This document shows positions 8,989 to 16,555 of a stretch of DNA of 24,329 bases, one piece after another (the stretch's first letter is position 1; each line of letters opens with the position of its first letter). The DNA is from JBBQNJ01 sp038329845. Its GTDB lineage: Bacteria > Planctomycetota > Phycisphaerae > Tepidisphaerales > Tepidisphaeraceae. The notes under the pieces were generated by a model. That model made no database searches and was not told the DNA's origin. It was given only the letters and a program-made list of their open reading frames with translations. Both the position numbers and the translations under genes were made by a program. The DNA lies in NCBI GenBank assembly GCA_038329845.1, contig JBBQNJ010000075.1, forward strand, positions 1 through 24,329, written 5' to 3'.

Positions 8989-9152
8989 GCCAGCGCCGGA
9001 ATGATGACGAGGTTGCGCAATTTTAGGGCGGCTGTGGTCACGCGGCGACCCAGTTCCGTCAGATAGTACTTGGACGTCCGCCCGACGTTCTTGATCAGCC
9101 CGTGCAGTCGCAAGGCCCGTAACAGGCGGGAGAGTTGTGGCCCGGTCGCCAC
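8989..9152 (-). pseudogene. Winged-helix DNA-binding fragment
   Basis: The minus strand reads LSRLLRALRLHGLIKNVGRT, then SKYYLTELGRRVTTAALKLR and NLVIIPALA. This resembles a helix-turn-helix with a wing, of a kind common at the C-terminus of uncharacterised proteins in planctomycete and mobile DNA. The full parent gene is not present and I cannot name it. It is joined on one side to the 3' end of the REC-HDOD gene, which reads through it in another frame to a stop at 9095. On the other side it joins the HDOD relic in frame. It is most likely non-functional. Confidence 0.5.
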
Positions 9153-10966
9153 TGGGGTGTTGTCTCGGTCAGACCCAGCGCCGCGACCAAACGTTCCAGC
9201 GTTATTGGCCACCTCAGCGCTGTGACTCTGTCGGGCAGGTCGGCTTTCTGATTGCCATGGGTCAGCCAGATCACATCGAGATCAATGCCGCTGCCCTGAT
9301 TGCGAAGCCGGTCGAGATCGCCCGAACCTAGACCTGTTGCCGACGCATTTCTGGACGCGATCACCAGCGACTTGAATCCCTGCAACACCTCCAATGGCGG
9401 AACCTGTTCGAACACCTTCACGGCGGCAATTGATCCTATGGCTCCTTCGATTGGGTCAAAGGCGGAGAATGAAGTGTCGCGCACCAGACCGACCGGACGC
9501 TCGCTGGACGGATAGAGCGGGGCCATCAGTTTCGCCTCATCCGCGGCCGACAGGCGGGCCAGCATGGCGGTCATCGAGATGACTTCGCTTCGCAGGCAGA
9601 GGGCGTCCAGCGGTTGCGGATGGTCTTGGCCCGTTGCCGCCTTACACTCGCCGATGGTCAACGGTGACACCGTTGACTCACGACCACAGGCCAGCAAGAG
9701 GCCGTTGGCGTAGGACTCAGCCATCTGGAGCATCCGAACCAGTCGCCTGTCACCGTCACCCCTCAATGCTGTGGTGTTGCCGTGAAATGCGGCGATGGGG
9801 CGTTGGATCGCTTCCGGGATGCCCATCCGTTCCAGCAAATGCACGATTAGTTCACCGTGCTCGACCCCCAGCATCACCTTCTCCAGTTCGGTTCGCGGCT
9901 TGCCGCTGCGGGCTTCCCAGTCCAGCACCTGGGTGTATTCCTTCCCGAATTGGGCACGGAACATGATCTGCACCAGGTCGTGGCAAAGCCCCACCAAGTA
10001 CGCCACACCCGCACTCTCCGGGCAATGGCTGGCGGCAAGGTGTTCGCAGAGGCGAGCGACAGCAAAAGAGTGCTGCCAACAACGAATGGGATTGAACCCG
10101 TCCGGAGCCGTTTCCGGCATGACCTCAAAGACACTCATTGCGGCGGCGACATCTCGCACGGTGCCGACCCCGATGTTACGCACCGCTTCCGCGATCGTGG
10201 TCTTGGGTCCGTGCCTGCTTGCATACACGGGGCTGTTGGCGGCCCGAAGCACCTTTACCGACAGCGCCGGGTCGCGACCAATCAGCGTAGCCAACTGCGC
10301 GAGGTCCGTCCTGGGCGAAGTCGCTGTGGAAATCACCTGGGCGACAACACCCGACAGGGTCTTGCCCTCCATCACCTTGGCGACACGCGAAAGGCATGCG
10401 GCGCGGGTGAGCAACTGTGGAATGGGCCCGATATTGTCGAGGGAACCGTCGGCGGCGGCCTGGATAGCGGGCTTCGCGCCGCCCTCCGCAGCCAGCTTGG
10501 GGGACGCTGGCGGACAGAGGGTGGACGGCGGCACCGGCGCTGCATCGCCCTGGGCCGATGCCGCCGCCTTGCTGGTCCTGGCGGATACACCGCAGATGCC
10601 ATCCGCCAGCCTCAGTTTCACCCTCTCGGTCAGCTCCGCCAACGAAAAACGCGACTTGAGCAGGAAGTCGCGCACCCCCAGTTTGGCGGCCTGCAGCACC
10701 TTGTCCCTGTCCGAAAGCGCGGTGAGCACGATCACCGGAAGGCCGCGCGTCTCGGCATCGCTTCGGAGCAACTTCAATGTGGCCAGTCCATCCAGTACCG
10801 GCATGCCGAGGTCCAGCAGGACCAGGTCCGGCTTGCTGTCGCGGATGATCTTGATCGCTTCCGCCCCATCGGCGGCGGTGAGCGCCCGGTAGCCGGCGAC
10901 CTTCATGGTGGCCGCTATCGCATCGCTGAAAATCCGCATATCGTCAACAACCAGAATCGTTTTCAT
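9095..10966 (-). CDS. Response regulator with HDOD output domain (REC-HDOD)
   Basis: A 623-aa cytoplasmic signalling protein. The N-terminal receiver (residues 1-120) has D8, D9, the phosphorylation site D52 (LLDLGMP) and K104, the last followed by SR rather than the usual Pro. A low-complexity Ala/Pro linker follows. The HDOD domain starts at about residue 160 (IGPIPQLLTRA, then LATLIGRDPALSVKVLRAANSPVYAS) and continues through YLVGLCHDL. A C-terminal region of about 190 residues has the look of a pseudo-receiver, but without clear phosphorylation residues. HDOD proteins act in signalling and stress or motility control; the output here is unknown. The ATG overlaps the stop of the kinase upstream (ATGA, 10963-10966). 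The last 18 residues after LTETTPQ are read out of the winged-helix relic, so the natural end has probably been lost. A longer start (11143) overlaps the kinase and is rejected. Confidence 0.88.
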   Translation of the reverse strand: MKTILVVDDMRIFSDAIAATMKVAGYRALTAADGAEAIKIIRDSKPDLVLLDLGMPVLDGLATLKLLRSDAETRGLPVIVLTALSDRDKVLQAAKLGVRDFLLKSRFSLAELTERVKLRLADGICGVSARTSKAAASAQGDAAPVPPSTLCPPASPKLAAEGGAKPAIQAAADGSLDNIGPIPQLLTRAACLSRVAKVMEGKTLSGVVAQVISTATSPRTDLAQLATLIGRDPALSVKVLRAANSPVYASRHGPKTTIAEAVRNIGVGTVRDVAAAMSVFEVMPETAPDGFNPIRCWQHSFAVARLCEHLAASHCPESAGVAYLVGLCHDLVQIMFRAQFGKEYTQVLDWEARSGKPRTELEKVMLGVEHGELIVHLLERMGIPEAIQRPIAAFHGNTTALRGDGDRRLVRMLQMAESYANGLLLACGRESTVSPLTIGECKAATGQDHPQPLDALCLRSEVISMTAMLARLSAADEAKLMAPLYPSSERPVGLVRDTSFSAFDPIEGAIGSIAAVKVFEQVPPLEVLQGFKSLVIASRNASATGLGSGDLDRLRNQGSGIDLDVIWLTHGNQKADLPDRVTALRWPITLERLVAALGLTETTPQWRPGHNSPACYGPCDCTG

Positions 10967-12861
10967 TTCGTCCACCCCTGTTCCCGGTTTGAATCCGGCA
11001 TGACGTTGACAATGCACGCCTCGGGCTCTTGCCGCGTCGGCGCGTCCAAGTCGGCGCGAAGCATCACGATGATTGAGGTGCCGGCGCCCGGTTCCGACCG
11101 CACGCTCAAACGCCCGCCGTGCGCTGCGGCAATCCCCCTGCAAATGGACAAGCCCAGCCCGGCCCCCCGGACGTGCTTGCTGCCCACCACCCCGGCGTTC
11201 AGCGCGAACGCCTCACCCAAGCGCGACACGATCTCCGGGGCAATCCCCCTTCCCGTATCGGTCACCTCGATGCGAATCCACGTCTTGCCGCCTTCCTCGA
11301 CACCGCTGGCGTGGACCCGGATCGATCCGCCATCGGTGTGTTTGGCCGCATTGCTCAGCAAGTTGACGGCCAGTCGTCGAATCGCGTCCGCATCCCCGCC
11401 CATCTCCAGCGACTCCGGGTCCGCGATGACCTCGAGTGACACGCGAGTCGGGTCCACCAGCGGCGCAATGCTGTCGGCGGCTTCTCGCCACGTCTCGAGC
11501 ATTCCGACCACCGACCAGTTCCACTGGGCACGGCCGCTATTGAGGCGTGCGGCTTCCAGAAGATCGTTAATCGTGCCCGACATGCGCACGACTTCCTGGT
11601 TTATGCTCTTCAGAAAGTGGCTCTGGTCCTGCAGCGTGATCTGGTCCATCAACAGCAGTTCCGCCATCGCCCGAACGCCGGCCAAGGGCGTGCGCAATTC
11701 ATGTCCGACGATCCCCAGCACTTGTTCCATCGCCGCAACAGACTCCCTCAGGTGCCCACGTTCGCTAGCCAGAGCCTGCTGTTCCTTCTTGACGGTCACG
11801 TCGCGCTTGATGGCGACAAACTTCACCACCGCGCCACTGTCATTCCGGATCGGCGTGATGGTCATCTCCTCGGGATACAGGCTGCCATCCTTGCGACGAT
11901 TGACCAATTCTCCCTGCCAGACACTCCCGGAAAGAATCGTCCGCCACATCGCCTCATAGAAGTCCTTGCCATGCTGGCCGGACCTGATCACCCGCGGCGT
12001 CTGGCCAATGACCTCCTCGGCGGCATACCCGGTCGCCTTCGTGAAAGCCGGGTTCACATAGGTGATCTTGCCCGCCCCGTCGGTAATGACGACCATGTCC
12101 GCTGCGGCGTCGATGGCCGCCATCCGCGATTGCAACAACACCTCGATCCGTTTTCGGTCGCTGATGTCTATGTAGATGCCCAGGACGCCATATACCCCGG
12201 TGTCACGGTCGCGTAACGGGACTTTGCTGGTTACTACGCAAGTGTGAACGCCTTCCGCTGTGTGCTGGGATTCCTCCATATCCAGTACAGCTTGGCCCGA
12301 TCTCATCACCTGCTGGTCTATGTGCCGGTAACTCTCGGACTCCTCACGAGTCCAAGGCAGGTCGAAATCTGTCTTGCCGACGATCTCATGACGATCCCGA
12401 AGTCCGGCGGTCACCGCGAACTGGTCGTTGCAGCCAAGGTAGACGTTGTTCAAGTCCTTCCAGAAGACATGGTTGGGGATTCGCCCGATGATACTGCCGA
12501 GCAACTCGGCCTGCTGGCGCGATTTGACCGTCGATTCCCTGAGCGCCAGGTTCAGTGCCATTTCAGAGTCAAGCAGTTGCCCGGAAACACGGACACCTCG
12601 GAGAATGATCCCGGCACTCAGAATGCCGACCACCACGGTGCTCACAATGTGCGACTGAACCTTGGTCAGGTGTGAAAAGTTGGTTTCCTTGACGAGTTCA
12701 TAGCTTCCGAACCCAACTATAATCAGAGCAATTTGAATAACGGCACGCACGCTCCAGTGCTTCCAGCGTGCAGCTATCGATGAACCGGCCGAGTATTCTG
12801 GCTGGCCGCAGGCTTCGCGGTCATCGCGTGGCGTGCATGTTGGCTGCGGTTGAATCATCAT
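10963..12861 (-). CDS. Membrane PAS-PAS sensor histidine kinase
   Basis: A 632-aa sensor kinase. A polar N-terminus precedes two membrane helices (about 38-56 and 70-90) with only a short loop between them, so the signal is probably sensed in the membrane or by the cytoplasmic PAS domains. PAS1 spans about 118-236 (IPNHVFWKDLNNVYLGCN to GVLGIYIDISDRK). PAS2 spans about 245-360 (ADMVVITDGAGKITYVNPAF to VAIKRDVT). The HisKA site is GHELRTPLAG with H387. The ATPase domain shows NLLSNAAKHT, VTDTGRGIAPEI and GAGLGLSICRGIAAAHGG. The start has AGGA 8 nt upstream. It lies 76 nt after the CheY-like gene and overlaps REC-HDOD by four bases, so that protein is the most likely phosphorylation target. Confidence 0.93.
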   Translation of the reverse strand: MMIQPQPTCTPRDDREACGQPEYSAGSSIAARWKHWSVRAVIQIALIIVGFGSYELVKETNFSHLTKVQSHIVSTVVVGILSAGIILRGVRVSGQLLDSEMALNLALRESTVKSRQQAELLGSIIGRIPNHVFWKDLNNVYLGCNDQFAVTAGLRDRHEIVGKTDFDLPWTREESESYRHIDQQVMRSGQAVLDMEESQHTAEGVHTCVVTSKVPLRDRDTGVYGVLGIYIDISDRKRIEVLLQSRMAAIDAAADMVVITDGAGKITYVNPAFTKATGYAAEEVIGQTPRVIRSGQHGKDFYEAMWRTILSGSVWQGELVNRRKDGSLYPEEMTITPIRNDSGAVVKFVAIKRDVTVKKEQQALASERGHLRESVAAMEQVLGIVGHELRTPLAGVRAMAELLLMDQITLQDQSHFLKSINQEVVRMSGTINDLLEAARLNSGRAQWNWSVVGMLETWREAADSIAPLVDPTRVSLEVIADPESLEMGGDADAIRRLAVNLLSNAAKHTDGGSIRVHASGVEEGGKTWIRIEVTDTGRGIAPEIVSRLGEAFALNAGVVGSKHVRGAGLGLSICRGIAAAHGGRLSVRSEPGAGTSIIVMLRADLDAPTRQEPEACIVNVMPDSNREQGWTK

Positions 12862-12937
12862 CTGGCTATTCCTGTCTAGCCGCCCAGTTGTGCGCTGCGG
12901 CGGTCTTCAAGCCGTCACTACCCTTCTCCGTTACGAT

Positions 12938-13387
12938 TCATGCTGTCGCGAGGCCGTCATCGGTAGCACAGGCGAACCGCTTGATGCGCGGCCCTGACTC
13001 CTCCAACGTGACCGATGTTGTCCCGGTGGCGTATTTCCGCACAACGGCGAGCAGCTCCCGTATTGACACCCGGGACTTGATGAAGAATCCCTGGACCCCC
13101 AGTTCCTCGGCCCTGGCCCGCAATGCCGCATCGGTCGAGGCGGTGAAGACGATCACTGGAATCGTCGCCCAACGCGGCTCGCCGCGCACCCGGCCCAGAA
13201 CCTCGATTCCACTGGCTTCGGGCATTCCCAAGTCGAGGAGAATCAGATCCGGGCGACGGTCCTCGAGATACTCAAGCGCTGCCATCCCATCTCGAATCGA
13301 TGTCACTTCGAATCCGCCCATCCGCAGGGCCGCCGAAATGGCCAGTTGGCAACCAGGCGCATCGTCGACAAAGAGTACAGTCTCCAT
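12938..13387 (-). CDS. Single-domain response regulator (CheY-like)
   Basis: A 149-aa receiver domain with a short tail and no output domain. It has the acidic pair D8/D9 (FVDDA), the phosphorylation site D52 (LILLDLGMP) and K104 (FFIKSRVS). The spacing matches the receiver of the REC-HDOD protein exactly, including the unusual K-S-R where most receivers have K-P. The two receivers are therefore probably related by duplication. The start ATG at 13387 has AGGA 7 nt upstream; a longer in-frame start at 13423 is less good. It precedes the membrane kinase by 76 nt. It may act as a phosphate relay or sink in that pathway, which is inference. Confidence 0.9.
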   Translation of the reverse strand: METVLFVDDAPGCQLAISAALRMGGFEVTSIRDGMAALEYLEDRRPDLILLDLGMPEASGIEVLGRVRGEPRWATIPVIVFTASTDAALRARAEELGVQGFFIKSRVSIRELLAVVRKYATGTTSVTLEESGPRIKRFACATDDGLATA

Positions 13388-13602
13388 GCAAGAGTCCTTT
13401 CCAGCCTGACACAGCGGGTTCATTCCCAGGATGTCGGTTCGATCGCGTCAGGGGACGTGTTTCGTCACTCCACAGGAAACATCGGCGCATTTGTAGAAAC
13501 CCGTGATGGCTATTTCTAATCAGCGCGGTGAACCATTGGAGGGAATCGGCGTGTGAGGGCGCTGCCACAGATCGCGGCAGCGGATATCAGGGACTCAGCT
13601 CT

Positions 13603-14250
13603 CTAGGTGATGCCGTTAGGGCTTTGTTCGGGGGGGGGTACGCGGCCGATCAATGCCAGCTTCCGCACGAGGTCCGCGCTGTTGGCCGCACCCATCTTGC
13701 GCAGGATGTGGGCGCGGTGATTGGCCACGGTCAGTTCCGCCAAACCCAATGATATCGCAATTTGCTTGCTCGCCTGGCCATGGGCAACCTGTTCCAAGAC
13801 CTCCACTTCCCGGGGGGAAAGCAGGGCGAACCTGCGGTTGATGTCGCGGGCATCCTCGCCCTCCCGAAGGCGCGCGATGCCCAGGGCAATCGCCTCGCCG
13901 ACCCTTTGCAACAGCACATCACGGTTCACGGGCTTGCTGATGAAGTCGAACGCCCCGACCTTCATCTCCTCAACCGCCACGTGCATATCGCCGTGCCCGG
14001 TGAGGAAAATCACGGGAAGTTGCGATCCGCAAATACGAAGTCGCTCATGGAGTTTCACGCCGTCCAGACCGGGCATTCGCAGGTCCAGGATGATGCAACC
14101 GCATGTTTCGGCGTTGAGCGCCGCCAGAAACTCCTCGGCCGACGCATAGGTCTCAACGCGTAGGCCCGTCTGGGTGAACATGAACCGAAGCGCGTCGCGC
14201 ATGGCCGGGTCGTCGTCAACGACCAGCACCGTCGGATGGTCATAGTCCAT
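13603..14250 (-). CDS. FixJ-type response regulator (REC-LuxR HTH)
   Basis: A 215-aa DNA-binding response regulator of the FixJ/NarL type. The receiver has D12-D14 (VVDDDPAMRDAL), the phosphorylation site D56 (IILDLRMPGLDG), T/G at LTGHGDMHVAVEEMKVGAFDF and K106 (SKPV). The LuxR-type helix-turn-helix runs over about 144-200: LSPREVEVLEQVAHGQASKQ, then AISLGL-ELTVANHRAHILRKMGA. The ATG at 14250 has GGAGA 6 nt upstream and overlaps the kinase gene by 11 bases, so the two are co-translated. A run of nine C on the coding strand (13630-13638) lies about 10 codons before the stop. Target genes are not visible here. Confidence 0.94.
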   Translation of the reverse strand: MDYDHPTVLVVDDDPAMRDALRFMFTQTGLRVETYASAEEFLAALNAETCGCIILDLRMPGLDGVKLHERLRICGSQLPVIFLTGHGDMHVAVEEMKVGAFDFISKPVNRDVLLQRVGEAIALGIARLREGEDARDINRRFALLSPREVEVLEQVAHGQASKQIAISLGLAELTVANHRAHILRKMGAANSADLVRKLALIGRVPPPEQSPNGIT

Positions 14251-15448
14251 GATCGGTCTCCGGTTGCTGGGGCGCGGCATTGCCTCCCACGGGCAGTACG
14301 AAGTGGAACACTGCGCCACCATCGTCCGCCGGTTCGTACCAGAGCCGGCCGCCGTGCTGTTCAATGATCGATCGACTCACCGAGAGCCCCAGGCCCAAGC
14401 CTCGAGGCTTGCTGGTCACGAATGCCTCAAAGAGCCGTTTCCTGACCGAAGGTGCCAGGCCGGGTCCGCTATCGCGAACGCTCACCGTGCAATCACCCGC
14501 GGCGCTGACCTCTGTTCCGACGGTCAACCGCCGGGGTCGGTTCGCGGCGCCGGCCATCGCCTCCAGAGCGTTCGTCACCAGGTTGACAATGACCTGCTCG
14601 AGCATCACAGGGTCTCCGGCGACACGGAAACTCTCTGGTATCAGTTGATAGTGCACCTCGACCTTGGCTTGCCCCAGTTCGCGCGCTAGGAGATGGATCG
14701 TCTCCTTAAGCAGCAGATTCACATCCACCGTGGACTTGGTCAACGGATGCCTGCGGAGGAATTTCGTGAAGTGGGCCACGACGTTTCGCGCCCGTTCCAC
14801 CTCGGTAATCAGCCTGTTGAACGGCTCGATGAGTGTGCCTGGCGACTGGGTACCCGCCTTGAGCAGGTCCCGGCAGGTTTCGGCATACAGGAGGATGGCC
14901 CCCAAGGGCTGGTTGAGTTGATGCGCAAGTCCCGATGTGAGCTCGGCGGCCGTGACGACGCGCGATAAGTGCGCCATTGCGGCTTGCTGGGTGCGCTTCA
15001 TCTCCTCGGTCTGCTTGCGCTCGGTGCTGTTCTCGTGGGCAACGACAACGTAGGCCGGCTCGCAGCCCGACAAACGCGTGACGCGCCCCGCGAACCACCG
15101 CTGAGTATCCGGAGAGTGGCAAGGGTAGTCCATCTCAAACGCGCTGCAACGCCCGGCAATCACGTCGCGCAGGCCTTGGACAAATACGCGAGCCAGCTCC
15201 GCATCCTCCCCCACCGCAAGATCACAGACGCTCACGTAGCTGGCCCCTTCGCAGACGTTCCCGCTGAGCAGACCATTGGATGCGGCGAAATCACGCCATG
15301 CTTTGTTGACCGCTACGATAACCCCATCGCCGTTCACGATCGCTATATGGTCGGATAGGCTGTTCCAAGCCGCCACAATCAGGCTTCCCAATTCCGGCCG
15401 CACCGGCTGAGCATGGGGGTCTGGGGTGGGATCATACTTCCGAGACAT
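14240..15448 (-). CDS. FixL-like soluble PAS histidine kinase
   Basis: A 402-aa cytoplasmic kinase with no membrane segment. A PAS domain covers about 25-145 (LSDHIAIVNGDGVIVAVNKAW to AYVVVAHENSTERKQ). It contains several cysteines, but no heme-ligand pattern can be assured from sequence alone. The phosphoacceptor segment is LTSGLAHQLNQPLGAI with H176, typical of the FixL/DctB group. The ATPase domain shows VIVNLVTNALEAM, VRDSGPGLAP, LFEAFVTSKP and GLGLGLSVSRSIIEQHGG. The ATG at 15448 has AGGA 6 nt upstream. The longer frame to 15802 runs over the neighbouring hypothetical gene and is rejected. Its partner is the overlapping FixJ-type gene. The sensed signal is unknown. Confidence 0.92.
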   Translation of the reverse strand: MSRKYDPTPDPHAQPVRPELGSLIVAAWNSLSDHIAIVNGDGVIVAVNKAWRDFAASNGLLSGNVCEGASYVSVCDLAVGEDAELARVFVQGLRDVIAGRCSAFEMDYPCHSPDTQRWFAGRVTRLSGCEPAYVVVAHENSTERKQTEEMKRTQQAAMAHLSRVVTAAELTSGLAHQLNQPLGAILLYAETCRDLLKAGTQSPGTLIEPFNRLITEVERARNVVAHFTKFLRRHPLTKSTVDVNLLLKETIHLLARELGQAKVEVHYQLIPESFRVAGDPVMLEQVIVNLVTNALEAMAGAANRPRRLTVGTEVSAAGDCTVSVRDSGPGLAPSVRKRLFEAFVTSKPRGLGLGLSVSRSIIEQHGGRLWYEPADDGGAVFHFVLPVGGNAAPQQPETDHGL

Positions 15449-15556
15449 CCGGATTCCTTCACAAGAAAAGCGGCCTCGCATCGCCGCTGGCAGTTGACGG
15501 CTGCGCAACGGCAACGTCTGCAAACACGTGAAAACGATCATACACCACTTCCGACG

Positions 15557-15582
15557 CCGCGCGGGACCGAGAAACCGCGCGG
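15557..15582 (-). terminator. GC-rich hairpin after the hypothetical gene
   Basis: The octamer CCGCGCGG occurs at 15557-15564 and 15575-15582. Being self-complementary, the two copies can pair as a stem across a 10-nt loop just past the stop at 15589. No T tract follows, so it may be a pause or structure element, not an intrinsic terminator. A TATGAT-like -10 for the FixL-like gene lies just downstream (15542-15537, minus strand), without a convincing -35. Confidence 0.3.
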
Positions 15583-15588
15583 TTCCAT

Positions 15589-16089
15589 TCAGCGTGCGAA
15601 CGTCGTGGCCGTGACCTGTCCGGCGAGGAGAACGCGATATCGGACGCCGTGCAAGGGAGATATCGAGGCGCAGGCCGATACGCCGAGCGTTTGCGGATGC
15701 AGTCGGGTGAACTCCGTCAGCCATGCGATGTCCTTGGCGCAAGCCGACGGCGCATCGCGTTTCCACTCCATGACGACGGCGAGAAGTTGCCCATGCGGCC
15801 ATGCCGTCATCAGGGAGGCAGGCCAGATCACCTGATCCTTGCGGACGTGCCGCCTCGTCCGGTTCGGCGGTTGCGGTACCGCCACTTCAATCCCCAACTG
15901 CGCAAGTGAGCGCAGCGGACCTTCGACATCGGGTTCGGCGGTCAAGAACTCATGGGCGTAGAGATTGACGATTGCATTCCCTCGCCCCTGCCAATGCCGC
16001 GACACAAGGAATGTATGCAGCTTCGCCAAGGATCGCTCGACCGGTCCCAACCAATCCACGGCTGCGAAGGACTTCATCCTTGGCACCAT
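15589..16089 (-). CDS. Hypothetical protein, 166 aa
   Basis: No family recognised. The protein is soluble and mixed alpha/beta in look. It has a Trp- and His-containing N-terminal half (VERSLAKLHTFLVSRHWQG, NLYAHEFL), a basic middle (RTRRHVRKDQV) and a core strand-like VVMEWKRD. The composition is that of a real protein and the frame shows the GC bias of neighbouring genes, but no strong ribosome site precedes either ATG (16089 or 16077). It could also be a 5'-truncated gene. It lies between the tRNA terminator and the FixL-like gene and has no obvious tie to either. Confidence 0.5.
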   Translation of the reverse strand: MVPRMKSFAAVDWLGPVERSLAKLHTFLVSRHWQGRGNAIVNLYAHEFLTAEPDVEGPLRSLAQLGIEVAVPQPPNRTRRHVRKDQVIWPASLMTAWPHGQLLAVVMEWKRDAPSACAKDIAWLTEFTRLHPQTLGVSACASISPLHGVRYRVLLAGQVTATTFAR

Positions 16090-16197
16090 ACCCGGACCGG
16101 CGATTCGACATCGACTTCGCGTCGAACGGCTGTCGGGGCACCATGGCCTTTAGAGCTTCCAGTGCCACTTGCCGGATTTCAGCGGGCGGGGGCGACG

Positions 16198-16230
16198 AAA
16201 AACCCCTGTGAGTCGATGACTCACAGGGGT
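16198..16230 (-). terminator. Intrinsic terminator of tRNA-Gly
   Basis: A perfect 13-bp stem (ACCCCTGTGAGTC at 16202-16214 pairing with 16218-16230) closes a 3-nt loop. Read on the minus strand it is followed by a run of T (plus-strand A run at 16198-16202). It lies 7 nt past the tRNA 3' end. This is one of the clearest signals in the window. Confidence 0.92.
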
Positions 16231-16237
16231 CTTGCAG

Positions 16238-16309
16238 AGCGGGCGATGGGGCTCGAACCCACGACATTCACGTTGGCAACGTGACGCTCTACCACTGAGC
16301 TACGCCCGC
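16238..16309 (-). tRNA. tRNA-Gly (anticodon GCC)
   Basis: The minus strand folds into a 72-nt cloverleaf. The acceptor stem GCGGGCG/CGCCCGC is fully paired. The D arm is GCTC-AGTGGTA-GAGC. The anticodon stem TCACG/CGTGA holds the loop TTGCCAA, so the anticodon is GCC. The T arm is GTGGG-TTCGAGC-CCCAT. The discriminator is T, and CCA is not encoded (CTG follows). It is followed at once by a strong terminator and transcribed alone. Confidence 0.97.
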
Positions 16310-16385
16310 ATCATCGGTTGTTGTCCGACAAGCACTTGCGAACGGCAGTCCTGGACTTTAGGCCGCCCGCCCATGCAGGACGAAT

Positions 16386-16414
16386 GATTTACGAGATAAG
16401 TCGTGCGCTGTCAA
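16386..16414 (-). promoter_or_regulatory. Predicted tRNA-Gly promoter
   Basis: A perfect TTGACA -35 box (16414-16409, minus strand) lies 17 bp from a weak -10 (TAAATC, 16391-16386), about 70 nt upstream of the tRNA. The -10 matches poorly, so the call rests on the -35 box and the location. Confidence 0.4.
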
Positions 16415-16437
16415 GTCAGACGGATGTCGCAACGCAC

Positions 16438-16510
16438 GAGGACATCCAGAAGATTCCGTCGGACGGTTCCCCCGCTTCAGCGCCGCTGCCGGAATATTCT
16501 GGATGTCCTC
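16438..16510. repeat. 73-bp element with 20-bp terminal inverted repeats
   Basis: GAGGACATCCAGAAGATTCC at 16438-16457 pairs with 16491-16510, with one mismatch in 20. It encloses 33 bp (16458-16490), itself GC-rich. The whole could fold as a long hairpin or be a very small non-autonomous insertion of the MITE/REP kind. It lies between the tRNA-Gly promoter and the orphan ABC ATPase, which are divergent. No T tract follows on either strand, so it is not an ordinary terminator, though it may insulate the two units. Confidence 0.7.
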
Positions 16511-16555
16511 ATGCTCCCCTTTCCATGCGGAGCTTTTGGTTACAATCGGGGGGAT

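Noticed and set aside
8484..9212. A real 242-aa gene covering the remnant block
   Set aside because: The frame joins pieces of unrelated proteins (winged helix, HDOD tail, then out-of-frame hsdR) and ends at random, so it is chimeric debris, although the first two parts are in frame.
9857..11959. A 700-codon open frame on the plus strand
   Set aside because: It runs antisense to the REC-HDOD and kinase genes, whose domains are unmistakable. Its translation has no family likeness; high GC keeps antisense frames open.
13388..13602. Terminator or gene in the gap between the FixJ-like and CheY-like genes
   Set aside because: A 7-bp stem (CGCTGCC/GGCAGCG near 13560-13583) exists but has no T tract, and no convincing gene or promoter is present.
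16238..16309. Integrated element with att repeats at tRNA-Gly
   Set aside because: No direct repeat of the tRNA 3' end and no integrase gene were seen in the window.
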